Counted from the stretch's first letter, positions 50,136 to 60,515 are shown. The stretch is DNA of 64,000 bases from DATAUD01 sp036501665 (GCA_036501665.1 DASXZW010000061.1:62001-126000); one strand, 5' to 3'. The notes: generated by a model not told the origin, from the sequence alone. Program-made: numbers and translations.

Positions 50136-50189
50136 GGTAGGGACGCCTCGCCGAGGCGTCCACGGACGGCCCGGCGGGCCGTCCCTACC
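50136..50189. repeat. 54-bp double palindrome, core copy C
   Basis: Starts GGTAGGGACGCCTCG and ends GGGCCGTCCCTACC, identical in layout to the cores of copies A and B, with one change (CCACGG instead of CCGCGG). It lacks their flanking homology, so the 54-bp core is the mobile or conserved unit. It lies between the SNF2 gene and the inositol-phosphatase gene. Confidence 0.85.
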
Positions 50190-50246
50190 AAACTGACTTC
50201 TGAGCCGTATTCCGTCGTCAGTCAAATATTTCTGTTCTGGATTTGT

Positions 50247-51053
50247 ATGAAGATTAACAACAAAAAAGCGCTGACCATCGCCGTGCAGGCGGCCCGCAAA
50301 GCAGGGGAACTCATGCGGCGCAATCGCGCGACGCGCAAGGTCATCAACGAACAATCGCAGCACGACATCAAATTGGAATTGGATGTCCGCTGTCAAAAAT
50401 TAATTGAGCGGACGCTGCTCACTGCGTTTCCTGACACGGCATTTTTCGGCGAGGAAGGGGTCGCGGGCAAGGCGGACAGCGACTCGCGCTGGGTCGTGGA
50501 CCCGATTGATGGCACAGTCAACTTTACTTATGGAATTCCTCATGCGTGTGTTTCAATTGCCCTGCAATCGCGGACCAGCGCCACTGCGGAATTTCAGACG
50601 GTTGTCGGCGTCGTGTACGATCCGTTCTGCGACGAGATTTGGACGGGGATCGTCGGCGGCCCGGCGCGGTTGAACGGCAAAACTATTCACGCCAGCAAGC
50701 GCAAGGCGCTCGAAGAAGCCATCGTCGCCATCGGATTTTCCAAGACGGAAAAAAGCATGAACGAGAACCTGCCGGTGTTCAACGCGATGGTCCGCCGCGT
50801 GCGCAAAATGCGAATGATGGGCGCGGCGGCGCTTTCGCTGGCCTACGTGGCGTCAGGACGATTCGACGCTTACATCGAGTCGGGTGTTTCACTGTGGGAC
50901 ATTGCGGCGGCGGGTTTGATCTTGGAATGCGCCGGAGGAGAATTCTGGCGTCAACCCACCAACGATTCCGGTCAATACCGAATGCTCGCCAACAACGGCC
51001 TCCTCCGAAAAAAACTAGAAGCCGTCGCCACCGCCGCCCGCGCCGGAGCTTGA
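50247..51053 (+). CDS. Inositol monophosphatase family protein (SuhB/HisN type)
   Basis: The 268-residue product is a Mg2+-dependent sugar-phosphate phosphatase. Motif A WVVDPIDGTVNFTYGIPHAC carries the metal Asp residues, FFGEEGVAG provides Glu, and motif B SLWDIAAAGLILECAGGEFW lies near residue 220. Possible substrates are inositol 1-phosphate, histidinol phosphate or 3'-phosphoadenosine phosphate; motifs do not decide. The N-terminus has the usual NKKALTIAVQAARKAGELMR helix. It is not in an operon. Confidence 0.93.
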   Translation: MKINNKKALTIAVQAARKAGELMRRNRATRKVINEQSQHDIKLELDVRCQKLIERTLLTAFPDTAFFGEEGVAGKADSDSRWVVDPIDGTVNFTYGIPHACVSIALQSRTSATAEFQTVVGVVYDPFCDEIWTGIVGGPARLNGKTIHASKRKALEEAIVAIGFSKTEKSMNENLPVFNAMVRRVRKMRMMGAAALSLAYVASGRFDAYIESGVSLWDIAAAGLILECAGGEFWRQPTNDSGQYRMLANNGLLRKKLEAVATAARAGA

Positions 51054-51088
51054 TTTAACCGACTAATTTATACGCACTTGAGTTGCTG

Positions 51089-51655
51089 CTACAGATCGGT
51101 CCACAGATACCATTTTGTATCAACATGTCGAAAAACTACTTGTCGGGGATATTGGATTTGATTGTGGAAGCCATCCAGAGTGGTTATTTGATTGGTCGGT
51201 GCTTGTTCCATCCAACAAATGCCAATATGCCTCGTGGTGCCTGCCCAACCCCAGCCCCATAGAAGAATGCTGGGGTCGGCGTTTTCGCCATCTTGGCGTG
51301 ATGCAACAAGGCCGCCTGTTTGTTTGAGCAAAACAAGATACTTGGCGAAACGGTCAATAGGAAAAACATTTGTGGATGGGTATCCAAGAAAAAACGGCTT
51401 GTTTATTTCAACGCCCCAGTCTGCCACCCTTCGCAAATTCTTATCTGCTTGAAGCATGTTTCGCAATTCTTCGAAGGAAGAATGATTCGTGTAGAAGTTT
51501 TGGATCAGTTTGCCTTCCTTCGGCGGTCTTGGCATGCCGAGATAAATTAAAAAAGCGAGAACTCCAAATACGCCGACCAAAACTGCCAATATGCGAACAA
51601 TTAATTTGCTTCCCGGTTTTTTCGCGGGTGCATTAATGATTGGCGGACTTTCCAT
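51089..51655 (-). CDS. Hypothetical membrane-anchored protein, 188 aa
   Basis: A short Pro/Lys-rich N-terminus is followed by one helix (LIVRILAVLVGVFGVLAFLI) and an extracytoplasmic domain of about 140 residues that has many aromatic residues (ILLWGWGWAGTTRHIGICWM, VVFRHVDTKWYLWTDL at the end). No family is recognised. Residues FYTNHSSFEELRNMLQADKN begin the domain. The compact globular end and lack of repeats suggest a single periplasmic domain. The gene has no operon partner; it converges with the inositol-phosphatase gene at 51053. Confidence 0.72.
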   Translation of the reverse strand: MESPPIINAPAKKPGSKLIVRILAVLVGVFGVLAFLIYLGMPRPPKEGKLIQNFYTNHSSFEELRNMLQADKNLRRVADWGVEINKPFFLGYPSTNVFPIDRFAKYLVLLKQTGGLVASRQDGENADPSILLWGWGWAGTTRHIGICWMEQAPTNQITTLDGFHNQIQYPRQVVFRHVDTKWYLWTDL

Positions 51656-51792
51656 ATCAGCCTGAGGTCATGTCATTTAATATTTAATTGTTCAACAGCA
51701 ATGGTAAACGAGCAGAATTGTAAAGCGAGTCATTCAATCGCCGTGCGCTTGCTTCGGTGAAATGTTCGGTTTAGTTTCCTTGTGTGATAAAG

Positions 51793-52032
51793 ATGGAGTT
51801 AAGCCAAATCTTTCATAGCGATCGTGAGATTATGGGCGGGACGCCGGTTTTTACGGGCACACGGGTGCCTGTCCAAAATCTCGTTGATTATCTTGAGGGA
51901 GGCGAATCCATTGACGATTTTCTTCTTGGCTTTCCCACAGTGAAGCGAGAGCAGGTAATTGCTTTCGTCGAAGATCATGATTGGAACCTGGTGAAGCAAC
52001 CGTTTGTTTTTTCGGGAATCCCGCAGGGATGA
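51793..52032 (+). CDS. DUF433-type antitoxin-like protein without a toxin partner
   Basis: The 79-residue product (ATG at 51793) has the DUF433 core: FHSDREIMGGTPVFTGTRVP, VQNLVDYLEGGESIDDFLLG, FPTVKREQVIAFVEDHD. DUF433 proteins are DNA-binding antitoxins normally followed by a PIN- or DUF5615-type toxin gene. Here the next 197 bases hold only palindromic repeats and then the convergent NtrC-type gene, so the toxin is missing. It may be a solitary remnant or act on a distant toxin. Confidence 0.88.
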   Translation: MELSQIFHSDREIMGGTPVFTGTRVPVQNLVDYLEGGESIDDFLLGFPTVKREQVIAFVEDHDWNLVKQPFVFSGIPQG

Positions 52033-52038
52033 CTTGAA

Positions 52039-52212
52039 AATAGCCCGGCGCTTCAGCGCCGGGAGATTCGGTTAAATCGTTAGAGTTCCGAAGGAACGAC
52101 TGAAAATCATCGGGAACAACCCTCTCAGCCGTCCCTTCGGGACTTATCGCTCGATGGGTTGGTTTCCCGGCAGTGAACTGCCGGGCTATTGTTAATTGTT
52201 CCTTCGGAACAA
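52039..52212. repeat. Cluster of palindromes, TAGCCCGGCG type
   Basis: The cluster opens AATAGCCCGGCG with hairpin CCCGGCGCTTCAGCGCCGGG (52044-52063) and closes with CCCGGCAGTGAACTGCCGGG (52166-52185) and CTATT, so the ends are complementary. Between and after are GTTCCGAAGGAAC (52085-52097), GTCCCTTCGGGAC (52131-52143) and GTTCCTTCGGAAC (52198-52210). The element differs from the GGTAG class. It lies between the convergent DUF433 and NtrC-type genes and might also end transcription. Confidence 0.8.
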
Positions 52213-52229
52213 GCTCCTGCGGTGCCTGG

Positions 52230-53563
<1,334 letters not shown>

Positions 53564-53567
<4 letters not shown>

Positions 53568-54328
53568 ACGTTTTTTTGGCGCGCGTGGGCGCAGGCCTCG
53601 ATAAAACTCCTGAATAATTGTAAGAAGATGGCGTTTCTGTCAAGAAGGCGCTCTGGATGAAATTGCACGGCAAGAAGAAACGGCTCGTTTGCCGAATCCT
53701 TTAATTCCACTGCCTCGATGATCCCATCCTTGCTTGTGGCCACGGCGCGCAACGGTTCCGCAAGCCGACCGATCGCCTGATGATGCGTGCTGTTGACCCC
53801 CAATGTCTCCACACCCGCAATTTTGCGCAGCATGGAATCGCCCGAAATGGTGACTTCGTGGACTTGCTCCATCTTCTTGTCCATCCGCCGATGATTCAAC
53901 GGTTTTTCAACTTGCGAACCAATATCGACAATCAGCGTTCCTCCGAGGGCGACATTTAACATTTGATGTCCCCGGCAGATTCCAAAAAACGCCTTCCCGC
54001 GCCGCCTAGTTTCCTCAATCACAGAAGATTCCCAAATGTCTCGATCCGGGTCCAGCGGCCCAATAGTTTTTGCCAGGTTTTCGGGAAGGTCCTTGGCGTA
54101 AAGCTTGGGGTCAATGTCATCGCCGCCTGTCATCAACACACCGTCGCACCGTTCAACCGACTCGGCAATGACCTCCTTGGAAGTCGTCGCAGGAAGCACT
54201 TGTGGCAATCCGCCCGCGGCAATAATGGCATCCGTGTAAAGGTTCGAAAGGCTGATCGAGGCGTCGGAAAATTCCGCGCCTTTCTTGTCGCTGCTTGGTG
54301 TCACCAATATGACCGGCTTTCTTTTCAC
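53564..54328 (-). CDS. Gamma-glutamyl-gamma-aminobutyrate hydrolase-like class I amidotransferase
   Basis: From the GTG at 54328 the product has 254 residues; the much longer frame (from 54700) runs antiparallel over two other genes and was rejected. Segments: KPVILVTPSSDKKGAEFSDA, GVLMTGGDDIDPKLY, the nucleophile elbow FFGICRGHQMLNVALGGTL with catalytic Cys, and LAVQFHPERLLDR with catalytic His. This is the PuuD/peptidase C26 family, which hydrolyses gamma-glutamyl amide bonds. Its gene follows an 89-aa gene by 19 bases and overlaps the NtrC-type gene. Substrate is not known. Confidence 0.92.
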
Positions 54329-54347
54329 TCTTTGTATGAGGTCAAAC

Positions 54348-54617
54348 TCAAACGCTCGTTCCCGGAAAACGTTCCGAGATGATCTTTCGCAAGCGATCCT
54401 CCTCTTCGGGCCGCTGCAAACGGCGCGTGATCCTGCGGCGAACGGAATCGAGCAGCGCCAGCCAATCTTCGACGGGCGGATTCGCAACCAGTTGCCATTG
54501 ATCGAATCGTTTCCCACGTTGATAAAACAACCACTGCTTGCCCACGTGTTGCGCGTAACATTGCAGCTTTTCGCCTTCGGGCGTTTCACGTTTCCAACTG
54601 ATCTCTGCCTTTGGCAT
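54348..54617 (-). CDS. Hypothetical protein between ispF and peptidase gene, 89 aa
   Basis: The 89-residue product starts directly after the ispF stop (TAA followed by ATG), which supports translation. Sequence: MPKAEISWKRETPEGEKLQC, QWLFYQRGKRFDQWQLVANP, PVEDWLALLDSVRRRITRRL, ending RKIISERFPGTSV. It is basic and soluble, without helices of the membrane type. No family name is known to me. It may be a small conserved protein of Verrucomicrobiota. Confidence 0.78.
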   Translation of the reverse strand: MPKAEISWKRETPEGEKLQCYAQHVGKQWLFYQRGKRFDQWQLVANPPVEDWLALLDSVRRRITRRLQRPEEEDRLRKIISERFPGTSV

Positions 54618-55103
54618 TTAATTGCTGTCAGGGACATCGACGCTCGCAACCGCCATCGCGGCGATTCCTTCCTCGCGACCGATGAAACCGAGATGCTCAT
54701 TGGTGGTCGCTTTGATGCCGACCTTTTTGGGATTGATCCCCAACGCCTCGGCGATGTTGATCTTCATCGCATGCGCGTGAGGCATCACTTTCGGCTCCTG
54801 CGCAATCACAGTTGCGTCCACATTGACAATCCGGCCATTACGAAAGCTAACCTGCCGCGCGGCTTCTTGCAAAAATACTTTGCTCGCGACCCCTTTCCAT
54901 CGGGGATCAGTATTCGGGAAAAACTGGCCGATATCGCCTTCGCCAATCGCTCCCAAAACGGCGTCGCAGATGGCATGCATCAAAGCATCCGCATCAGAAT
55001 GCCCGCTAAGGCCGAGCCGATGCGGAATATCAACTCCGCCCAGGATCAATTTTCGTCCCAGTGCCAACGGATGCACGTCATAACCGATTCCAACATGAAC
55101 CAT
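54618..55103 (-). CDS. ispF: 2-C-methyl-D-erythritol 2,4-cyclodiphosphate synthase
   Basis: The 161-residue product (ATG at 55103) makes the cyclic diphosphate in the methylerythritol phosphate route to isoprenoids. The metal site is in VGIGYDVHPLALGRKLILGG (Asp, His) and GLSGHSDADALMHAICDAVL; further signatures are LGAIGEGDIGQFFPNTDPRW and KATTNEHLGFIGREEGIAAM. The longer frame from 55142 was not used because MVHVGIGYDVH is the usual start. It leads the set ispF, 89-aa protein, peptidase and NtrC-type regulator. Confidence 0.97.
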   Translation of the reverse strand: MVHVGIGYDVHPLALGRKLILGGVDIPHRLGLSGHSDADALMHAICDAVLGAIGEGDIGQFFPNTDPRWKGVASKVFLQEAARQVSFRNGRIVNVDATVIAQEPKVMPHAHAMKINIAEALGINPKKVGIKATTNEHLGFIGREEGIAAMAVASVDVPDSN

Positions 55104-55229
55104 CACCGCATTGTAATCGCGACAGAACAGCCAACCAAGCAATTTGTCGGTTTGATTACGTTCGCAAATTGTTAGATTGACAGAGTTTTCATGTTCGACT
55201 ACGATTTGAAATGATTTCCGGAGGATTTT

Positions 55230-57965
55230 ATGAATGGCAAATTGCTGCTTGATTCGGTTCCGGCTCCTTCAAAGGGCAAATACTCGTCCGCAGTTCTTAA
55301 GTTCCCCACGAACCTTTTTTGGGTATTTGTCGGACTGACCTTATGCTGGCCGGCTCAATTGTGTTGGGGACAAGTGGTTCTCGGAATAAGCAATGATTCC
55401 AGCGGGATACATCTTTCAGTGCCGTCAACCATTTTCGACCCGGCAGTGGGTTCAATTTTTCCTGAATATACGATCTTCGGCAGCCAGGATTTGGTAAGCT
55501 GGAAACCCATCGGCGGCAAGTTGCGCGGTATCAGCGGGGCATCTGGCCCTTTGCTTGACGTGCCAATTCTCAATGCACCCAACCTGAGCTTTTATCGGGC
55601 GATCGCCTCAACCAATTCGCCCAATACCCAGGAAACCGCCAGCGGTGGCGCTGATGTCTTCGGTTATAACACGTTGTTCGCATCCCAAATGGCCCAATTG
55701 CAGTCGATGTCCATCGGCGGATTTTTGACAAATTACCCGCTTCCGTCTTATCTCCCCCAATTGGATTGGGACCCGACGACGGCCCAATATTGGACAAACT
55801 TCAACATCGACCCGGCGGTCTGGAATGAAACCCACACAAACTATGAGGGGCAACGGAGGACGGACTACCGGCTCAACAGCAACGAATTCGCCATCTTTCA
55901 GACCAATGGGTTCGTTGTCAGTGAGCGCCTTGGCAATCAGACCTTTGCACACGTTTATTACCAACTCATGAGCGATCAGATGCCGATGTTCATTTCTGCC
56001 GATTCAATTTTGCAGGCATGGCACCGAACATACGACAACCTGCTGGAGGAATTGGAAGAATTGGAATTGGCCACTTTGATGGAGCAGGTGATAAATGGCA
56101 TGGCGGCCCAACTCCCGAAAGTACAAAACCTCGACCTCTTCTTTGAGCCAGCAGGACCGCTCACGCAGAGCGCCCAGGACGCGGATTTTTTCCTGGCAGT
56201 GGCCAAGAGCCTTTGGACCGGGCAAGGGGTGAGCGCCGTGTTGGACCCCAGAACAGACAATCGTGTCAGCGCGGCGCTAGGGGCCATTCAAAGTTTGACG
56301 CTCCAGGAATTCAATTTATTTGGAACAAACCGTCTCATCGATTTTTCGCAATTCCAGCCGCGCGGTCATTACACTGATTCTGTGCGGTTGCAACGTTACT
56401 TTCAGACCATGATGTGGTGCTCGCTGATTGACCTGCGTGTGGCGACGTTTGACCCCAACAAGGAGAACGATATTCGGGAATTGGGCACCACGGTTATTTT
56501 GGATTATTTGTTACAGCAAAGTGGCCAGTACCCGGCTTGGTTGGCTTTAGACCAGGCACTGCGCGGTTTTGTTGGGGTTCCTGAATCCATGACATTCCCC
56601 CAATTGGAAAGCCTCCTCTCCGCAGCGAATATCCATTCACCTGCGGATGTGACAAGTTTGGACACGCTGACGAATTTGCAAACGCAGTTGCTAACCGGCG
56701 AACTCGGCGTTGAAACGTTTAGCAGCAGCGTCTTTTTCTACGATCCTTTTACTGAAGATGTTCCCAAATTGCCGCGTTCTTTCGCCGTCTTCAGCCAGCG
56801 ATTCACGATGGACGCCTGGGCTTTTTCTCAGGTGACTTACCCCATTACTGGCAACTGGAATTTTCGGATGAGGCCGAGCTGCCTGGATGTCGGATTTTCA
56901 GTTTTCGGCGACAACTCTATTGCCCCTGAACTTGCGTCGCGCATGATGGATACCAATGGCGCTCCCTTTCGCGATGGCCTGCCGTATCAAACAAATCTCG
57001 CAGCGGTGCGGAATGTCATAGACAGTCAGAATCCTGGGGCTTGGACCAGCAGTATGTACACGGCCTGGCTCGGAGCACTTCGGGCGCTGTCTGCGCCCAC
57101 AACTGATTCAAAATATCCCGAAGTAATGCGGACTCAGGCTTGGGCCATGAAAAATCTCAATACCCAAATGGCATCATGGACGCAGCTAAAACATGACACA
57201 ATATTGTATGACTCCCAAGCTGTCGCCGGTGAGCCTATTCTTTGCGAATACCCGACGGGCTATGTCGAGCCGCGCCCGGAATTCTGGCAGGCAATGAACA
57301 ATTTGACTACTTTGGCGGCCAATGCGATCGCCGCATTGCCTCTTTCCGGCACGATCACCATTCCAAGCCAAGTCGATCCATCTACAAACGTTCAGTATGA
57401 TCTTCCGACCATTCAATCGGCCGAATTTAACTGTCTTACGAATTTTGCGGCGCAAATGCTGGTTGTGGAGGACATGGCGCAGAAAGAGTTGGCCCAATTG
57501 CCATTCACGGAAGACGAAACGAATCTTATTCTAAACTTCATGCAGCAAATTGCATTTTACGACGGAGTGGAAACTTATAATGGGTGGTATCCTGCATTGT
57601 TTTACCACAATGTCTATGTGCCAGCGAATTGGGCGGTGCTTGGCAATTTCGACGAAACCGAAGGGTCGGATAAGTGGGACGCCCTGGTCACTGATGTTCA
57701 AACCGATCCGGGCACTATTCTTGCGCCAGGTCCTATCAATGACCCGGGAGCTATCCTGGAAGAGGCCGTGGGAAGTGCAAACTTGATCATGCTTGCGGTT
57801 GACAATGGGACAAATCGCATGGTCTATGCCGGCCCGGTGCTAAGCCACTACGAGTTTGAATCTCCCGTCAACACACGCCTCACCGATGCCCAATGGAAAA
57901 CCCAACTTCAAAGCGCAGAGCAACCACCGCCGGATTGGACCTCCTCATATCTTGTGCCCCAGTGA
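55230..57965 (+). CDS. Secreted DUF3160 protein, 911 aa
   Basis: The protein has an N-terminal hydrophobic segment (FPTNLFWVFVGLTLCWPAQL) with cleavage near CWGQV, but a hydrophilic 23-residue extension precedes it. Residues of about 50-130 look like a Verrucomicrobial autotransporter-type Ig/F5-8-like beta domain (VVLGISNDSSGIHLSVPSTI, FGSQDLVSWKPIGGKLRGIS). DUF3160 follows from about 220 (VSERLGNQTFAHVYYQLMSD, PMFISADSILQAWHRTYDNL, RGHYTDSVRLQRYFQTMMWC, QRFTMDAWAFSQVTYP). Function of the domain is unknown. The ATG has GGAGG seven bases upstream. The last 21 bases overlap the convergent GDP-fucose synthase gene. Confidence 0.88.
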   Translation: MNGKLLLDSVPAPSKGKYSSAVLKFPTNLFWVFVGLTLCWPAQLCWGQVVLGISNDSSGIHLSVPSTIFDPAVGSIFPEYTIFGSQDLVSWKPIGGKLRGISGASGPLLDVPILNAPNLSFYRAIASTNSPNTQETASGGADVFGYNTLFASQMAQLQSMSIGGFLTNYPLPSYLPQLDWDPTTAQYWTNFNIDPAVWNETHTNYEGQRRTDYRLNSNEFAIFQTNGFVVSERLGNQTFAHVYYQLMSDQMPMFISADSILQAWHRTYDNLLEELEELELATLMEQVINGMAAQLPKVQNLDLFFEPAGPLTQSAQDADFFLAVAKSLWTGQGVSAVLDPRTDNRVSAALGAIQSLTLQEFNLFGTNRLIDFSQFQPRGHYTDSVRLQRYFQTMMWCSLIDLRVATFDPNKENDIRELGTTVILDYLLQQSGQYPAWLALDQALRGFVGVPESMTFPQLESLLSAANIHSPADVTSLDTLTNLQTQLLTGELGVETFSSSVFFYDPFTEDVPKLPRSFAVFSQRFTMDAWAFSQVTYPITGNWNFRMRPSCLDVGFSVFGDNSIAPELASRMMDTNGAPFRDGLPYQTNLAAVRNVIDSQNPGAWTSSMYTAWLGALRALSAPTTDSKYPEVMRTQAWAMKNLNTQMASWTQLKHDTILYDSQAVAGEPILCEYPTGYVEPRPEFWQAMNNLTTLAANAIAALPLSGTITIPSQVDPSTNVQYDLPTIQSAEFNCLTNFAAQMLVVEDMAQKELAQLPFTEDETNLILNFMQQIAFYDGVETYNGWYPALFYHNVYVPANWAVLGNFDETEGSDKWDALVTDVQTDPGTILAPGPINDPGAILEEAVGSANLIMLAVDNGTNRMVYAGPVLSHYEFESPVNTRLTDAQWKTQLQSAEQPPPDWTSSYLVPQ

Positions 57966-58907
57966 ACTCGTGACGGCGACGATAGGCCGTTTCGCGAAAT
58001 CCTCGTAGGCCAGTCGAATTCCCTGTTCCAAATCAATCTTCGGTTTCCAGCCCAGCGCAGTGATCCGCGAACTGTCCATCCACTTTCGCGGGGTGCCGTC
58101 CGGTTTTGATTTGTCCCAGAAGATGCGGCCTTTAAACCCGATGATGCGCTGGACCATCTCTGCGAGTGCCTTGATTTCATAATCAGTGCCGGAGCCGACG
58201 TTGATGATTTGTTCGTCGCTGTAATTTTGCATCAGGAAGACGCACGCGGCGGCGAGGTCGTCGGCAAAAAGAAATTCGCGCCTCGGCGAGCCGGTTCCCC
58301 AACAAGTGACCGTTTCCGCCCCGGCGACCTTCGCTTCGTGAAACTTCCGTATGAACGCGGGCAGAACGTGCGAATTGTTCAGGTCGTAATTGTCGTTCAA
58401 CCCGTAAAGGTTTGTCGGCAGAACGCTGATGAAATCGCACCCGTGTTGCCGTCGATATGCCTGGCAAAGCTTGATGCCCGCGATTTTTGCGATGGCGTAC
58501 CATTGATTGGTCGGCTCCAGCGGGCCGGACAAAAGATATTCCTCCTTGAGCGGCTGCGGCGCCATTTTCGGGTAAATGCAGGAACTGCCGAGGAACAGGA
58601 GCTTTTTGACGTCAGCCCGCCGGGCATTGTCAATGAGATGGTTCTGTATCTGGAGATTGTTGAACAGGAAATCCGCGGGATACGTGTCGTTGGCGAGAAT
58701 TCCCCCGACCTTGGCGGCCGCGACAAAGACGTATTCGGGCCGTTCACGATCGAAAAAAGATTTGACGGCATCGGCATCCAGCAGGTCGAGTTCAGTATGG
58801 GTCTTGCCGATGACTTGACTGAAACCTTGCGAGCGCAATTCGCGAAAAATTGCGCTCCCCGCCAATCCCCTGTGGCCCGCGACATAAATCCGCGCGTCGG
58901 ACTGCAT
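57945..58907 (-). CDS. fcl: GDP-L-fucose synthase
   Basis: The 320-residue product converts GDP-4-keto-6-deoxymannose to GDP-L-fucose. It is a short-chain dehydrogenase-type epimerase/reductase: RIYVAGHRGLAGSAIFRELR (NADP site), YVFVAAAKVGGILANDTYPA, LFLGSSCIYPKMAPQPLKEE (catalytic Ser), WYAIAKIAGIKLCQAYRRQH (YxxxK) and LPTNLYGLNDNYDLNNSHVL. GDP-mannose dehydratase (gmd) is not encoded nearby. The ATG at 58907 overlaps the first possible start of the divergent ABC ATPase gene. The product feeds surface polysaccharide. Confidence 0.96.
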   Translation of the reverse strand: MQSDARIYVAGHRGLAGSAIFRELRSQGFSQVIGKTHTELDLLDADAVKSFFDRERPEYVFVAAAKVGGILANDTYPADFLFNNLQIQNHLIDNARRADVKKLLFLGSSCIYPKMAPQPLKEEYLLSGPLEPTNQWYAIAKIAGIKLCQAYRRQHGCDFISVLPTNLYGLNDNYDLNNSHVLPAFIRKFHEAKVAGAETVTCWGTGSPRREFLFADDLAAACVFLMQNYSDEQIINVGSGTDYEIKALAEMVQRIIGFKGRIFWDKSKPDGTPRKWMDSSRITALGWKPKIDLEQGIRLAYEDFAKRPIVAVTSSLGHKI

Positions 58908-58977
58908 GTCGGGCCATGTTGTGCGGCTCGTGGGGAAAAGCCTAGCAAATATTTTTCCATTTCGTATCCTGACGCCA

Positions 58978-59739
58978 TTGAACGCTGTAGTAGAGATCCA
59001 GAATCTCCGGGTGGAATACCCAAACCGCGATCTGGGGCGGGGTAAAGGCGCGAAGCTGGCGGTCGATGGGCTGAACTTGCGCGTCAATTCCGGCGAAGTG
59101 TTTGGTTTTCTCGGCCCTAACGGCGCCGGCAAGACCACCACGATGAATGTGCTCCTGGGGTTCGTGAACGCAACCTCCGGGTCGGCTTCGATTTTCGGGG
59201 TCGATGTCAAACGCCCAATCGCCCGCGCGCGAATCGGCTATCTCCCGGAATTGACCTATTATTATAAGTTTCTGAACGCCGAAGAACTCCTGCGCTTTTA
59301 TGCCCGGATATTCCGGGTGCCCCGCGGCGAACGGGAGAAGCGGATCAATTCCGTGCTCAAACTGGTGGAATTGGAGGAGGCCCGAAAGCGATTGATCAAA
59401 AGTTACTCCAAGGGAATGCAGCAACGCGTCGGTCTGGCCCAGGCGCTGATCAACGACCCTGATCTCCTGATTCTTGACGAGCCGACGAGTGGGTTGGATC
59501 CATTGGGACGAATGAAGGTTCGTGAGATCATTCAGCGTCTAAAGGAGCAGGGGAAGACGGTGTTCTTTTCGTCGCATGAGCTTGGAGAGGTCGAAACAGT
59601 CTGTGACAGAGTCGGCATTTTGCACCAGGGAAAGCTTCGTGTGGAAGGGTCGGTCGCTACGCTGGTGCAGCAATACCAGTGCGACTTGGAGCACGTGTTC
59701 CTTAAAATTGTCGGTTATCAGCCGCAGCCGCGCACATGA
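58978..59739 (+). CDS. ABC transporter ATP-binding protein
   Basis: The 253-residue product from the TTG at 58978 has Walker A GPNGAGKTTTMNVLLG, Q-loop GYLPELTYYYKFLNAEELL, signature SYSKGMQQRVGLAQAL, Walker B LLILDEPTSGLDPLGR and the His switch FFSSHELGEVETVCDRVG. An ATG at 58906 in frame would add 24 residues (VRLVGKSLANIFPF), overlapping the divergent fcl start, so it is less likely. It pairs with the permease at 59736 (ATGA overlap), forming an ABC-2 type exporter such as those of the NatA or Gld type. Substrate unknown. Confidence 0.93.
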   Translation: MNAVVEIQNLRVEYPNRDLGRGKGAKLAVDGLNLRVNSGEVFGFLGPNGAGKTTTMNVLLGFVNATSGSASIFGVDVKRPIARARIGYLPELTYYYKFLNAEELLRFYARIFRVPRGEREKRINSVLKLVELEEARKRLIKSYSKGMQQRVGLAQALINDPDLLILDEPTSGLDPLGRMKVREIIQRLKEQGKTVFFSSHELGEVETVCDRVGILHQGKLRVEGSVATLVQQYQCDLEHVFLKIVGYQPQPRT

Positions 59740-60515
59740 ATAATATTTTTGCCGTCGCAGGATTGGTCATCAAGGAGCTTTATCGGCGCAAGGATTTTTA
59801 CGTGCTCTTTGTCCTCACCGCGTTAATCACGCTGTTGCTCGGCTCTGTGAATTTTTTCAATGACGACCGCATCATCCGCTATCTCAAGGATGTTTGCCTC
59901 CTGTTGATCTGGATTTCCACGCTGGTCATCGCGGTGACCACAACGGCGCGGCAAATTCCGGCGGAACGCGAAAGCCGCACCATCTTCCCATTGCTGGCCA
60001 AACCAATGGGGCGCGGCGAACTGATCGTGGGAAAGTTTCTCGGATGCTGGGCGGCGTGCGGAACAGCGTTGATCGTCTTCTATTTCTTTTTCGGAATCAT
60101 CTCCGCGTCGAAAGAGCACACCATTTCGTTCGCGCCATACATACAAGCGATTTGGCTCCACTGGATGTGTTTGGGCATCGTCATTGCAATGGTGCTGCTG
60201 GGCTCGATTGTTTTTGCCGCGCCATCGTCGAATGCGACGATTTGTCTGATTGTCATTGTGGGAATTATGTTTGCGGGCGGGCACCTCAACGGAATTGCCA
60301 CCGGCATGAGGGGTTTTGGCGGGGGCGTCGTTTATGCCTTATATTATGTGATTCCGCACTTGGAATGGTACGACGTGAGAGATTTGGTGGTGCATAATTG
60401 GGGTTCGATTGATTGGCTGATTTGCGGCGGGGCGACAATTTACGCGGTCGCGTACGTCGGCTTTTTATTGGGCGTGACGTGGGCAGTGTTCAAGCGGAAA
60501 CCTATGGCGTCATGA
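59736..60515 (+). CDS. ABC-2 type transporter permease
   Basis: The 259-residue product has six helices: KDFYVLFVLTALITLLLGSV, DVCLLLIWISTLVIAVTTTA, GCWAACGTALIVFYFFFGII, LHWMCLGIVIAMVLLGSIVF, ATICLIVIVGIMFAGGHLNG and GGATIYAVAYVGFLLGVTWA. Between helices 2 and 3 lies the charged ARQIPAERESRTIFPLLAKP, typical of ABC-2 permeases. Starts and stops overlap the ATPase gene and the next gene by four bases each, so the three products are made together. Confidence 0.92.
   Translation: MNNIFAVAGLVIKELYRRKDFYVLFVLTALITLLLGSVNFFNDDRIIRYLKDVCLLLIWISTLVIAVTTTARQIPAERESRTIFPLLAKPMGRGELIVGKFLGCWAACGTALIVFYFFFGIISASKEHTISFAPYIQAIWLHWMCLGIVIAMVLLGSIVFAAPSSNATICLIVIVGIMFAGGHLNGIATGMRGFGGGVVYALYYVIPHLEWYDVRDLVVHNWGSIDWLICGGATIYAVAYVGFLLGVTWAVFKRKPMAS

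Noticed and set aside
58906..58977. ATG at 58906 as start of the ABC ATPase
   Set aside because: It overlaps the fcl start codon on the other strand and adds 24 residues outside the ATPase domain; the TTG at 58978 begins right before VEIQNLRVEYP.
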